Below the pieces are notes generated by a model. That model was not told the origin of the DNA. It ran no database searches and was given only the letters and a program-made list of their open reading frames with translations. Positions 20,049 through 29,823 of a stretch of DNA of 64,000 nucleotides are shown piece by piece; within the stretch, counting starts at the first letter, position 1; every line of letters starts with the position of its first letter. The translations under genes were made by a program, and so were the position numbers. Source of the stretch: Henningerozyma blattae CBS 6284 (Eukaryota > Ascomycota > Saccharomycetes > Saccharomycetales > Saccharomycetaceae); NCBI RefSeq assembly GCF_000315915.1, contig NC_020187.1, positions 620,001-684,000 of the forward strand, in the 5' to 3' direction.

Positions 20049-20538
20049 TAGAATGTAGGGATCTTGGAGGGATTACCAAGTCTTCGCATGGGCTTGAGGT
20101 AATCGCGTGACTTGTGGAGCGGCCAGCCACAAGTGGGACGCATTGTAACCAGTGGTTACAGATGTATTAGCTACGTGTCGTTATTAAAAGATGACAAGGG
20201 GCTATAGCCTAGGTGTCTACTTACCATAGTAGTGGACGAACGGTTGTAAACGTGAGTCCAGGAGTGATGGAGAGAACTGGGAGCTAATCGGTTCGGGATG
20301 TATTGGTTGGGCCACCAATGGGTAAAGGTATATAAGAGGCGACTATAGGTCGACGAAAGATCTTCTTGATGTTCAAGAGGAACAACAAACAAGTGATTAA
20401 CTAGTGAAGTAAATAGATCAGTAGTTATATACCAGATCAATAGGAAGTTATTTATCATTACATCCTAATAAGTGACACTCCGGGTAACAGTTTATACCCG
20501 CTGAACCTAATATCCACTGTAGTAAACCCTACATAGAA
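20049..20538. mobile_element. Solo LTR with 5-bp target site duplication
   Basis: A 480-bp element at 20054-20533 begins TGTAGGG and ends CCCTACA, a perfect 7-bp inverted terminal repeat with the canonical TG...CA ends. It is flanked by the direct repeat TAGAA at 20049-20053 and 20534-20538. A TATA-like GGTATATAAGAGG lies near 20328 on the plus strand, as expected of an LTR promoter if the element is in plus orientation. It is more GC-rich than its surroundings. No internal coding region is attached, so it is a solo LTR left by LTR-LTR recombination. The intact duplication suggests a fairly recent insertion. The family is not recognised. Confidence 0.88.
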
Positions 20539-20915
20539 CCATTTACAATATAATGTAACAATTTTAAGCTTTGCTAATTCCAGTAGTATATCTTTTTGGC
20601 TGCCAGTTTAATACCAACTGTTTATTAAACTATACAACTATATACTTGAGCCTATGTAAGTTAAATATTATTATTATTACGTTCCTATTTGTTCACTATA
20701 CACTTCCATCTTTTGTATTTCGTCCTTTTTGTTTTCTGGTTATTACCTCTTTGTTCTACCTTAACTCTCTAGTTTATTCTTTTAGCTTTAGATTCTTAAA
20801 TAGAATTTATGTTCATGATTCACTTAATTGTTAATCTACATGTTCATTCCGTTATCACGTGATCCTGGTTTATACAGGTGACTAAAATAGCTCACACTAT
20901 GTGGCATAGCAAAAA
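20539..20915. other. Spacer between solo LTR and tRNA tandem
   Basis: T-rich on the plus strand, with CACGTG at 20856-20861. The frames in it are hydrophobic low-complexity translations of T-rich DNA and are not supported. Confidence 0.5.
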
Positions 20916-20987
20916 AGCTCGCACTCAGGATCGAACTAAGGACCAACAGATTTGCAATCTGCTGCGCTACCACTGCGCCATACGAGC
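20916..20987 (-). tRNA. tRNA-Cys (anticodon GCA)
   Basis: A 72-nt cloverleaf on the minus strand beginning GCTCGTATGG and ending with discriminator T. The anticodon stem GCAGA/TCTGT (with one G-T pair) encloses loop TTGCAAA with anticodon GCA. No intron. Five or more T on the minus strand follow immediately (plus-strand A run 20911-20915), a polymerase III terminator. It lies only 2 nt downstream of tRNA-Gly in the direction of transcription. Confidence 0.97.
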
Positions 20988-20989
20988 TT

Positions 20990-21061
20990 TGAGCGGTACG
21001 AGAATCGAACCCGTGTCTCCACCTTGGAAGGGTGGAATGATAACCACTACACTAACCGCCC
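20990..21061 (-). tRNA. tRNA-Gly (anticodon TCC)
   Basis: A 72-nt cloverleaf on the minus strand beginning GGGCGGTTAG. The acceptor stem pairs GGGCGGT with ACCGCTC (one G-T pair), discriminator A, and the anticodon stem CCACC/GGTGG encloses CTTCCAA with anticodon TCC. The B box GGGTTCGATTC is intact. Only AA separates its 3' end from tRNA-Cys, with no T-run, so a single polymerase III transcript should cover both. Confidence 0.97.
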
Positions 21062-21076
21062 TGTGTTATTGTTGAC

Positions 21077-21493
21077 TGTTGTAAACCAACTTAGAAGTAC
21101 GATACACTTAAATAGTAACTACCAAAACTTAACTTAACAATCTTATTAACTTAACACCAGTTAATCCTTCCAACTTACGAATATAATTGTTGTTTTTCTT
21201 AAACTAAATAACTATATAAAAGAACTATAAATTTATGTCTTAAGTCTGAAAAGCTGGCCTTTAAATACTTTTCAAAGGTCAACGCCAGCTTTTTCCATTT
21301 TTACTTTAATTTGGTCTGTTTATAAACTTACTTACAAGGGTAGGAGTGCACAGTTTGAGTAATGCTGGCTAACTAGTAGAGATTGTGTATCAATAGGATA
21401 TTAACAAGTATGTAACTAGCAGTTGCTTAGATATGTGTATAATTTGTAGCCAGCAACTTGTAGGTGAGAATAAGTTCAATACAATCTACAACA
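21077..21493. mobile_element. Ty3/sigma-like LTR next to tRNA-Gly
   Basis: A 417-bp segment starts TGTTGTA and ends TACAACA, a 7-bp inverted terminal repeat like that of the Ty3 (sigma) LTRs of S. cerevisiae (TGTTGTAT...ATACAACA). Its tRNA-proximal edge is separated from the tRNA-Gly 5' end by 15 bp, matching the known Ty3 habit of integrating at the polymerase III start, about 16-19 bp upstream of the mature tRNA. A TATA-like ACTATATAAAAG lies near 21210 and a 10-bp-stem hairpin at 21249-21293. The flanking pentamers (TTGAC and TGGGT) do not match, so the insertion has been rearranged or is old. No internal coding region is attached. Confidence 0.7.
21249..21293. repeat. Hairpin inside the Ty3-like LTR
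   Basis: The 10-bp perfect arms AAAAGCTGGC and GCCAGCTTTT enclose an inner CCTTT/AAAGG stem. It could act in LTR 3'-end formation or replication; this is inference. Confidence 0.7.
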
Positions 21494-22681
21494 TGGGTGG
21501 GTTTTGTAACTTATAGTGATCAATAATAAAAACATATGTACAAGAAAATACTGTAAATTAAATGTAATAATGTACGTGATTTTTGTAAGATGTAATTAAA
21601 AAAAAGAAAACAACAGAATAAGGCAGTTGGGTGCGTATTTTTCAAGGATTTACGGTAGAAGCATGTAATGTATGTGAACATAGTTTTACTGGGACTTCAG
21701 CAAAATCTATTGTATTCATTTAACTTATGACAGAGAGTACTATTTTCTAACATATATTTTATTAACAGAAATTCGAATACATTTAACTAATGCGAAAATT
21801 CTGCTTATGAATTAGTATAGAATGCAGTATAAAGGGGTATCTTTAATATATGAATATTATGTGGAAGGTGTGATAAAAGTAACCCCAATTACAAATATAG
21901 ATAGAGAAAAACTCCCGTAATTATACTTCATAACACTCTAATGCCTTGAAATTTTGATATATTTGATGAATACAACAAAGTGTCAGGATATGCCCTGGCT
22001 TACCTTTCTAGACAAAAAAATGTCCAAAATTTAGTTAATCAGACTTTAATATTTTCCAACCAATGGAATTTTTTTTCCATTAAAATAGAATCCTAGATCA
22101 TATATAGATAAACTTTTTATGCATTCAAACTTTACTTTTGTCAATATCTTAGTAATCAGAAGGCAATATGCCACTCCTGCGTCATTCCTGCGGAACAACC
22201 CGATGCGGACAAGTTTCGGAGTTTTCTTTGTTTTTAGCACCAATCAAGCTTGAAAATGACGAAACCGAGAAGTGAAATTCGTTGAGGCAAGTAGTTAGAT
22301 AATTTGCAAAATTACAGGGGTGAAAAAAATAGTGAAATTAACAGACGATTGAAAAGAGATCGATATATGATAGCTGAGTATTTTTTATCTGTAAAAACGA
22401 AAATAATTAAACAAAAATTTTGATCAAATTAATCATAATATTTGCAAGTTTTAGTTTGATTGTTTGTTTATTTGTTTTTTTGATTTAGAGTTTTAATGAA
22501 ATAAATAGCTCTGACCACTCATAGATCCTGTCAGAACTAGAATAGTGGATTTTTAGGAGTTGAAACCAGACATATATATTGGTAATATCTATTTAAATTT
22601 AAACTAATCGATTAATAACTGTTTCCTACTTTATTTACTTTTGTCGATTTATAATAGAAAATTATTAAAGTTACTTGCATT
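21494..22681. other. Upstream region of the AMP-deaminase-like gene
   Basis: About 1.2 kb, AT-rich. No gene, tRNA or clear LTR seen. The sequence just after the LTR (TGGGTGGG) begins with TGG like a primer-binding site, but I could not match it to a tRNA 3' end. Confidence 0.45.
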
Positions 22682-25600
22682 ATGATTGAATTACAAGATA
22701 CTATATATACCCAAGACAATAATAAAATTGATAATAATGAAGAGTATCATCACAATCATCATATAAATGGGAATCGTAGATTTAGAGATGTTCAAAGAAG
22801 ACCTTCCTTATTATTTGATAGTTACGAAGATAATGTTATATTACCGGGAATAAAGCAATTATCTCTTCAAGATCGTTATAATTCGAATCAATCGATTAAT
22901 AAAGAACAAGAAAATGCTGAGGAGGAAAAAAAACTCGCAGAGTTTATTAATCAAAAAGAAATATTTGCCTCAACTCATAAGAAAAATCTTGAACATGAAA
23001 ATATTAATAATTCAAAGCCATTGAAAGTACAATCAGATAAATCAAAATTATCAATTGATGATCTTGATATGATATCCTTAAAAACTTCTTTTGATAAACA
23101 GATGCTATTAGGCTCACCGATGTATACTTTCCAACCAAACCCAAATACTATTTTACCCTCTTCAGGCAACGGATCTTCAGATATGTCGTCATCAACCCCA
23201 AATGAATCTCTAATTAACTTATCCACATCGACCGTATCTTCTGCAGATAATAATGCAGCCTTCCAAATGGATGATGACCCCGTATTTAGAGAAATGCTGA
23301 AAAATAAATTTAAAAAAAATAATAGTTTAGATATAAACCCATTTGAGAAAATAGCACTTTTGAGAAATAAATACATCATCAATTCTTTACAAGACTCGGA
23401 AGATAATATTAAATATGATATCGATAATTGGTTTATGTATCCAAAACCTTTACCAAAGTTTTGGAAATTTGAAAAGGATAAGAGATTCCAAGATCTCAAT
23501 TTGAAAAAGGCTCTATTTCATAAACAACAATTTGATGATGATTCTAATTATGATCTAGCTAAGATACCTTCAGACAATAGTTCTGTAGATGGATATACCA
23601 ATGTCGTAAATGACGATTCACAATGGAATTTGATTAAAACAACAAGTGGGACTTTGATAGATAACATAGATAAAGGGTTCTATTTACCATCAAAATATGA
23701 TGACGGAAACCAATTTTTTGAATCCACATCTTACGGTGCCAAGTTTCAAAAACACAAATTATTTGGTTCAAAGCATTATACTGGTGAATATTTCGATTTA
23801 GATCATTATAATGACAGATTGAGATATCATAATATAGCATTGGAAACAAATTCGAAGTTAAAACAAAAGATTAAATTGAAAAAATCAATATTACAAATTC
23901 CAACTTTTAATGACTTTAAGAAAGATTTTAGATATATAATTGAAATGATTCAATCTCATGACATTAACTCTATTGCCGAAAGAAGGTTGACATATTTATT
24001 AGATAAATTTGAATTATTTCAACATTTAAACGTTAAGTCAGAAATTCTTCAAAATAAACAAGTTCCTTATCGAGACTTTTATAATACAAGAAAAGTGGAT
24101 AGAAATCTATTATTATCGGGATGTATTTCACAAAAACAATTAAATGAATTCATTTGGGATAAGCTAAACAGTGAACCTAATAGAATTGTCTTTAAAAATA
24201 ACTTTAATGAACAATTTACCTTACAGGAAATATTTAGTATTGGCTGTAAAGAAAATGAAAATCCATTATCCTTAGGTTTGAAAATTATCGATGATTATTT
24301 TTTGGAATGGTATAGAGACGTTTATCTTTTAACACTTCATTTATTTTCCAATACAAATTTCAATATTAGTCATTTGTCTAAACGATTCAAGCCACTTCAT
24401 ATAAGATACCTCTTATTGACTCATATATTCCTAGAATTTGATAATTTTATGGAAGGAGAATATCTAGCTGAATTATTTATTAAAAATGTCATCCATATTT
24501 TAGAGAAAAACAAGTATCATTTGGCACAAATTTCTGTAGATTTTCAATTTTATGAAAACAAAGAAATGATTAATGAGCTCGATGATAAAAAATTTATTAA
24601 TCATGAAAATAATTGGTGGACAAAATTCTCTCATTGGGTATTAAGATGGAATTTAGTTTCTTATAACATCCGTTGGAATGTTCAATTATCAAGAAACTAC
24701 ACTAAGTTATTCAAGAAAAAGCTTGTTAACAACTTTCGAGACTATTTAAATTTAATCTTCAAGCCATTATTTTCTGAAAAGAACATAAATGATACTAAAC
24801 TTCAGTTCTTTTTAAGTACAGTTTGTTCAATTGATTTGTTGGTTGAACATTCAGATGATTATATTTGGAAGGATTTTACTAGTTCGGATGTAAAACCAAA
24901 AGATTGGGTAGCGAATGGTGATAACCCTCCAATTGCATATTATATGTACTATGTATACGAGAATTTGGCAAGATTAAACCTACAGCGTTACTCCAGATTT
25001 CAGAATAATATTGAATTAAGAAGTGGTTCTTCTTCTTTAAATAATAGAACATCCCAATTTGGTGAAGATTTATATTTTTCAGATCATGTGGAAGCACTAG
25101 CTTGTAATATCTTACTATGTAATGGTGGTATGCTAAAAGCACATCCGGTTTGGAATGCTCCTCCATCAATACAATACTTATATTATTTGTTACAGATACC
25201 ATTGGTTGCCTCCCCGTTATCTTCGGTCTCCTTAAAATACAATCAACCACTGCGTTTAGAAGATAATTATTTATATTCCAATATGGAAGATCTTAATGAA
25301 GTAGGGGTTGAAAATGAGAATTTTGAAGCTATAGAAAGTAGTTTGACCTATTCCCCAAAAATGAAAAGTAGAGGTTATAAGGACTCTGCTACAAGAGACA
25401 TTACGTCTACTGAACAAAGTTCTTATAGCAAAAACCCTTTCATGAAAATGTTTCAAATTGGTATGCAAGTTGGCTTGTCTTGTAAATCAGTATTAGACAA
25501 TAGTTCATATACTCAAGAACCAATAATGGAAGAGTATAGTGTTGCAGCAAGTATATACTTGTTAAATGCAGCAGATTTATGTGAGTTATCGAGAACAAGT

Positions 25601-25813
25601 GTAATTTGTAGTGGCTTTGATGGTTGGTATAAAAGACATTGGATTGGCGTTTCAATTAATAGTACAAGGTTTTTGGACCAAACTGTTGGTACAGATCATT
25701 GGTATGATGTTGAACAAGATACATCAGTTAGACATAATGTTCCGAAAATTAGGCGAACATACAGAACAGATACATTTAATCAAGAATGGAATTTTGTTAA
25801 AGAAGCCTTTTAA
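22682..25813 (+). CDS. AMP-deaminase-like pseudoenzyme (YBR284W/YJL070C type)
   Basis: A 1043-residue protein with the AMP-deaminase architecture. A long Asn/Asp-rich N-terminus (1-330) is followed by the family segment IPTFNDFKKDFRYI near 403, then PYRDFYNTRKVD near 461, where an active enzyme has HVHHSA next; here the sequence is RNLLLSGC, so the zinc-binding HxH is gone. Conserved structure continues (AWNAPPSIQYLYYLLQIPLVASPLS near 820, EEYSVAASIYLLNAADLCEL near 945, HWIG). The catalytic SLSTDDP motif is replaced by GLSCKSV near 927. It should therefore not deaminate AMP. S. cerevisiae has two such paralogues, YBR284W and YJL070C, beside SSH1 and near MPM1/ARG2; this is their orthologue by position. 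Function unknown. Confidence 0.88.
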   Translation: MIELQDTIYTQDNNKIDNNEEYHHNHHINGNRRFRDVQRRPSLLFDSYEDNVILPGIKQLSLQDRYNSNQSINKEQENAEEEKKLAEFINQKEIFASTHKKNLEHENINNSKPLKVQSDKSKLSIDDLDMISLKTSFDKQMLLGSPMYTFQPNPNTILPSSGNGSSDMSSSTPNESLINLSTSTVSSADNNAAFQMDDDPVFREMLKNKFKKNNSLDINPFEKIALLRNKYIINSLQDSEDNIKYDIDNWFMYPKPLPKFWKFEKDKRFQDLNLKKALFHKQQFDDDSNYDLAKIPSDNSSVDGYTNVVNDDSQWNLIKTTSGTLIDNIDKGFYLPSKYDDGNQFFESTSYGAKFQKHKLFGSKHYTGEYFDLDHYNDRLRYHNIALETNSKLKQKIKLKKSILQIPTFNDFKKDFRYIIEMIQSHDINSIAERRLTYLLDKFELFQHLNVKSEILQNKQVPYRDFYNTRKVDRNLLLSGCISQKQLNEFIWDKLNSEPNRIVFKNNFNEQFTLQEIFSIGCKENENPLSLGLKIIDDYFLEWYRDVYLLTLHLFSNTNFNISHLSKRFKPLHIRYLLLTHIFLEFDNFMEGEYLAELFIKNVIHILEKNKYHLAQISVDFQFYENKEMINELDDKKFINHENNWWTKFSHWVLRWNLVSYNIRWNVQLSRNYTKLFKKKLVNNFRDYLNLIFKPLFSEKNINDTKLQFFLSTVCSIDLLVEHSDDYIWKDFTSSDVKPKDWVANGDNPPIAYYMYYVYENLARLNLQRYSRFQNNIELRSGSSSLNNRTSQFGEDLYFSDHVEALACNILLCNGGMLKAHPVWNAPPSIQYLYYLLQIPLVASPLSSVSLKYNQPLRLEDNYLYSNMEDLNEVGVENENFEAIESSLTYSPKMKSRGYKDSATRDITSTEQSSYSKNPFMKMFQIGMQVGLSCKSVLDNSSYTQEPIMEEYSVAASIYLLNAADLCELSRTSVICSGFDGWYKRHWIGVSINSTRFLDQTVGTDHWYDVEQDTSVRHNVPKIRRTYRTDTFNQEWNFVKEAF

Positions 25814-26003
25814 ACAAAGTAGAAATATACTGAGAAAGTTAGGCATGATAACTATAATATCCTTTGTAATATTGGAATATTTATATGTGATAAAACTTCT
25901 ATACAATAAATAAGTACATACCTAAATATAAAATACTCGTTAATTGCCTATAAGTTGATGCTAATAATTACAAATTTTAAGATGTAACAGGAAGATGTTG
26001 TAG

Positions 26004-27815
26004 CTAAGTTCCCGGAACCCAGCTTGGTTCAATATCTCTTACATATTTGGCGTATTCTTTAATTCTTTTAGTATCTTGCAAGTTTGAATTAGAATTGTCA
26101 ATATGATAGAATAACTTAAAATTGCTTTCTTTTTGGTCTCCTTCATCTAAAATTGCTGAGAGATCAAGAACACCTGTACATCTTTGAAAATACCATTTAT
26201 TTACAACATTATCCTTGCGGCTTCTCCAAACAATTTCATCTGGAAAATGTTTAAATATTAAATTAAATATTATATCAGATATACCCAAGGAGCCTTTTAG
26301 TTGTGGTAAGATTGCAAATTTATCAAGATAAACAAATTTATTATCCGTTGGGCCTTCATAAGTTAAAATTGCAACACCTTCGTAGTCGCCAATAACAATA
26401 ATGGAAGCAATATTTCCGTTAATACGATTCAAATAATGTTCTAGGTCTAATGAGTGATTAAAACTGTTATCTAAAAGATATTTTAGCTTTGTTAAATTTA
26501 GTTTATCACTGTCTGTAGATCGATTTTCTATAGCTCTGTCTTCCACATCAATATTTGCATCCGTTTCATTTTCATTTATAAATGACGATGGTAAACCAAT
26601 TGTATTATTAGAATGCAGTGTTCTATAGCAAAATGAATTGATATCAATTCCTCTTTTGAAGACTGTTGTTACACTAATAGAATCTACACTCTTCATATGA
26701 GTTGTATTAATGTTTATCCTTTTATTAAAGTTTATATTGTTTACATCTATAATATTATCAGAGTTTTCATATTCTTCATTTGACTCTTTCCAAAACTCAG
26801 TTTCAATTTCTTCGTTTAATATCGATAATAGGGATGGTACTTTACTTTTATTTGGAACAGATTTAAAGCGAGGTAAAGATGATGAAATCAAAGATCTGTC
26901 AGTGATCAAGTTATAAACCAATGGATTTGTCTTGTCATATTGGGTTGACGCAGCTTCTACAGTTGTAATAAGTCCTGTGGAATTTGGCAATAAATGTGAT
27001 AATACAATATTCATCAGGGTTAAGTTTTCAATATTTTCATTATTTTCAGAAATTACGTTTTGTACTATTTTTTGGATATGGAATGCTTTTTCATTCAAAT
27101 CTTTATAATTAGTTAAATTTTCTATTTTTAAATAGTTATTTTGTGCAATTAAACTTGCATTTAAAGCTTGAAACTCTTGAGATAGATTAATAAAGACATG
27201 AGAATTTGCCTTCCTTTCATCAGATGGTATCCCACCAATTTTGTTTAAAATGAAAAATTTATCAATTGTGGGCATTGAGTCACCTTTGCATACATCATCA
27301 AATAATTTATACAAATCCCCAATCATATATCTAGTACTTGTTATTTCATTATATGCAAAGGGTTTGATAATTGGTACAAAGTTTGAAAACGCAGAATCAA
27401 ACAATTCTCTTCTTTCAGATAGAATTGAATTTGATGAACCATCAATTTTAAATTTAATAGCTTCATTCAAATGTAAAGGTTCTAGTTCAGCTCTTGTTAC
27501 CAGAGCATCTAATATTTCAGAATGATGGTTGATATTATTGGAAGGTGGAATAATACAAATTGGCTTCAAACCTAGCATGTTTAGTTTATTAATAATTAAA
27601 GCTAATGAATTCAATTGTTTAATTTTTAAGTTTGAAAGTGAACGAATAAATAAAAGACAAAAATTTGTTACAGAACCAACATTTTTATATTTTGTTAAAT
27701 AGTCTTTTGCTTCACGTTTAGTAGCAGTAGTATTTAATACCGATAGAATAAGTCTCTTATATGAAGCATTTGGCTGTTCATGAGTTAAAGTTTTCCAGAT
27801 TGGGGGTTTCCACAT
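26004..27815 (-). CDS. ARG2: Acetylglutamate synthase (ARG2)
   Basis: A 603-residue protein (S. cerevisiae Arg2 is 574). The N-terminus MWKPPIWKTLTHEQPNASYK is followed by LILSVLNTTATKREAKDYL, near identical to the yeast enzyme. An amino-acid-kinase-like domain spans about 45-370, with PLVYNLITDRSLISSSLPRF near 308. The C-terminal vertebrate-type NAT domain (about 395-580) carries ASIIVIGDYEGVAILTYEG, FVYLDKFAILPQLKGSLGI and WRSRKDNVVNKWYFQR, the acetyl-CoA binding signature. It makes N-acetylglutamate from glutamate and acetyl-CoA in mitochondria, the first step of ornithine/arginine synthesis, and in yeast works in a complex with Arg5,6 under arginine feedback. Convergent with the AMP-deaminase-like gene. 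Confidence 0.96.
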   Translation of the reverse strand: MWKPPIWKTLTHEQPNASYKRLILSVLNTTATKREAKDYLTKYKNVGSVTNFCLLFIRSLSNLKIKQLNSLALIINKLNMLGLKPICIIPPSNNINHHSEILDALVTRAELEPLHLNEAIKFKIDGSSNSILSERRELFDSAFSNFVPIIKPFAYNEITSTRYMIGDLYKLFDDVCKGDSMPTIDKFFILNKIGGIPSDERKANSHVFINLSQEFQALNASLIAQNNYLKIENLTNYKDLNEKAFHIQKIVQNVISENNENIENLTLMNIVLSHLLPNSTGLITTVEAASTQYDKTNPLVYNLITDRSLISSSLPRFKSVPNKSKVPSLLSILNEEIETEFWKESNEEYENSDNIIDVNNINFNKRININTTHMKSVDSISVTTVFKRGIDINSFCYRTLHSNNTIGLPSSFINENETDANIDVEDRAIENRSTDSDKLNLTKLKYLLDNSFNHSLDLEHYLNRINGNIASIIVIGDYEGVAILTYEGPTDNKFVYLDKFAILPQLKGSLGISDIIFNLIFKHFPDEIVWRSRKDNVVNKWYFQRCTGVLDLSAILDEGDQKESNFKLFYHIDNSNSNLQDTKRIKEYAKYVRDIEPSWVPGT

Positions 27816-29823
27816 ACACAGTTTTTATAAATCAGTGGCTTTTTTAAAGGAATTTATAGTGGATTGATGATATTTACCGATAACACTTGTCTGTTAATTT
27901 CACTCGAATAATTTTTCGCCAGTATTGGTAGGGACGTCAAGTAATTGATATTGTATTATGTGTATATTTCTAATTGTGATGACTGTGTTACTAACTTTAT
28001 TTCTAATATCATCAAGTTAATTGGTAGAGAATTAAGATTCAAGTCTCAATGAATTGAAATAACCTTCTGGTGAATACTAATAATCAATTGAATACGTATA
28101 TGCAGAACAAATATCAAGAGCATTAATAAAGCACCCAATACTAAGTCTCTAATAAAGGATATAAAACTATATATATTATCTACACCTTGATGTTCTATGT
28201 ATATATTCCGGCAAAAATGGAAATGTGACAACAAAAAAATTATTTTATATTAAAGTTTACTAGATTCAGGTTATGAGTCAGATCAATTTTGGAAAATTTT
28301 GATGGTTCCTTAATAATTTGTTGAAAAATTTTTTTGAGAAATTTTTTTTGAGAAAATTTAGCCGACAGAAAAATTTTACAAGTTTCGGAAATTCTATTGA
28401 AGAATGAATGGCACAAAGGCAAAAAATTTAATATTTTTAAAATAGATAGATACTGGATTTACATCTTTAGATTTACAAATTTGGCATTTAGTGTCGAAGC
28501 TTACAAACTGTATCACTCTATTCTAAAGGGTATTGAAATTCTACCTGGTATATAACTATATAAACGTTTATTTAAAAATGCATCCATACTATGAAGATAG
28601 TATAAAAAATATCATACTGTCAGAGCTGTGGCATTATGTGTCATAGTTATAGTTTTGTGTTAATAGCTAATAAAGCATAAATTTAGTCATATATGTGGCT
28701 TTTTACAACAACTAATAACAACTTAATATAATAAATAATCCAGCATGCATTAAGCATACGTGGCCTCACCACTAAAAATACCCAAGTAGTGATATTAATA
28801 AGGTATTAGGATGTGATAGATTCAATTTTAATATCAGACCATCAATTCGTTAATGGTGAATCTGTTCATTTTTTGGAGTATATATTACCACGAAAAGATC
28901 CCAAAAGTTTATAACTTTTCATTGTATATCCTGTATATATTATATATTCCCTTTCGAAAGAAGTAAGGAGATTTTTCTATACTAATAATATAAAAATTAT
29001 TTAAACAGATTACTTAACTAAGATTTTAACTATGAGTAACAATATTTTGAACAGTTCGACGGCTGGTCACATACCATTCTTACTATTATAGAAGTGTTTA
29101 TATTTAATTCTTGACAGAGGGACTATACACTTTAGTGTTGAAATATTTCATTATGTCCCATTTTTTCCTGCTTTAATAACTAGTTGTTTATGTTTTTAAC
29201 GAGAATTATTCATTTGATGTTTTTTAAATTTTATTGAAAATTAAATAAATACTAAAAAATTGTAATTGATATGTTGTCGAGAAAAATTTAAAAATAATAA
29301 TAAAGTGAATATCAATGACGAAAGTATAAAGGTAATGTTGAGTGTTGTACTCAAGTATGCTTCCAAATTTGAATTCTAAACCATGTAATTCTTATTATTA
29401 ATTACCCTTCACGTGAATAATTTTTACCTTATGGAAGAAGAATTCCGAAGGTAAAAAAAAAATACTGGAGTATAAAAAATGGTAAAATTTGAGACATATT
29501 ATTAAAACGGAATTCTTGATTTTGAATAGATTATCATTTTATTTATTTTTATTAGATATAGTAAAAGAATTCGAAAATATTATTGGCTGAAAATCTCAGG
29601 AAAATCTTATCGATTATTGTACCAAAATAGTAATTTTCAGATTTTCACCAAAATATATATATCCCTTATTTTCGAAGTTTACCCTTAACAAAGAGTCAAC
29701 AACAATAAAATACTGATTTTTATTTTTTCATTACAAGAAGATATTTTTATTCAAAAATATTATATATCCTGCTCGAAATATTCTTCTCAATTGAAGTGAC
29801 ATATTGATACCAACACTACAAAA
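27816..29823. other. Divergent promoter region ARG2/APE3 (2 kb)
   Basis: A long AT-rich divergent spacer. A Gcn4-type TGAGTCA lies at 28274-28280 and CACGTG near 29411. No RNA gene or conserved frame was found. PSF2, which lies beside ARG2 in S. cerevisiae, is absent, and part of this gap may be where it was lost. Confidence 0.5.
28274..28280. promoter_or_regulatory. Gcn4-type site TGAGTCA
   Basis: Perfect match to the Gcn4 consensus TGASTCA, about 460 bp upstream of ARG2, an amino-acid biosynthesis gene of the kind under general amino-acid control. The distance is on the long side. Confidence 0.35.

Noticed and set aside
20171..20458. A 95-codon minus-strand frame
   Set aside because: It lies wholly inside the solo LTR; no conserved content.
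21494..21510. Primer-binding site after the Ty3-like LTR (TGGGTGGGTTTTG)
   Set aside because: It starts TGG, but its complement does not match the 3' end of any tRNA I could recognise, and no gag/pol follows.
28330..28400. Centromere CDEIII-like ATTTCCGAAA on the minus strand
   Set aside because: It lacks the TG at the required distance and there is no CDEI-type CACGTG or CACATG about 90 bp away.
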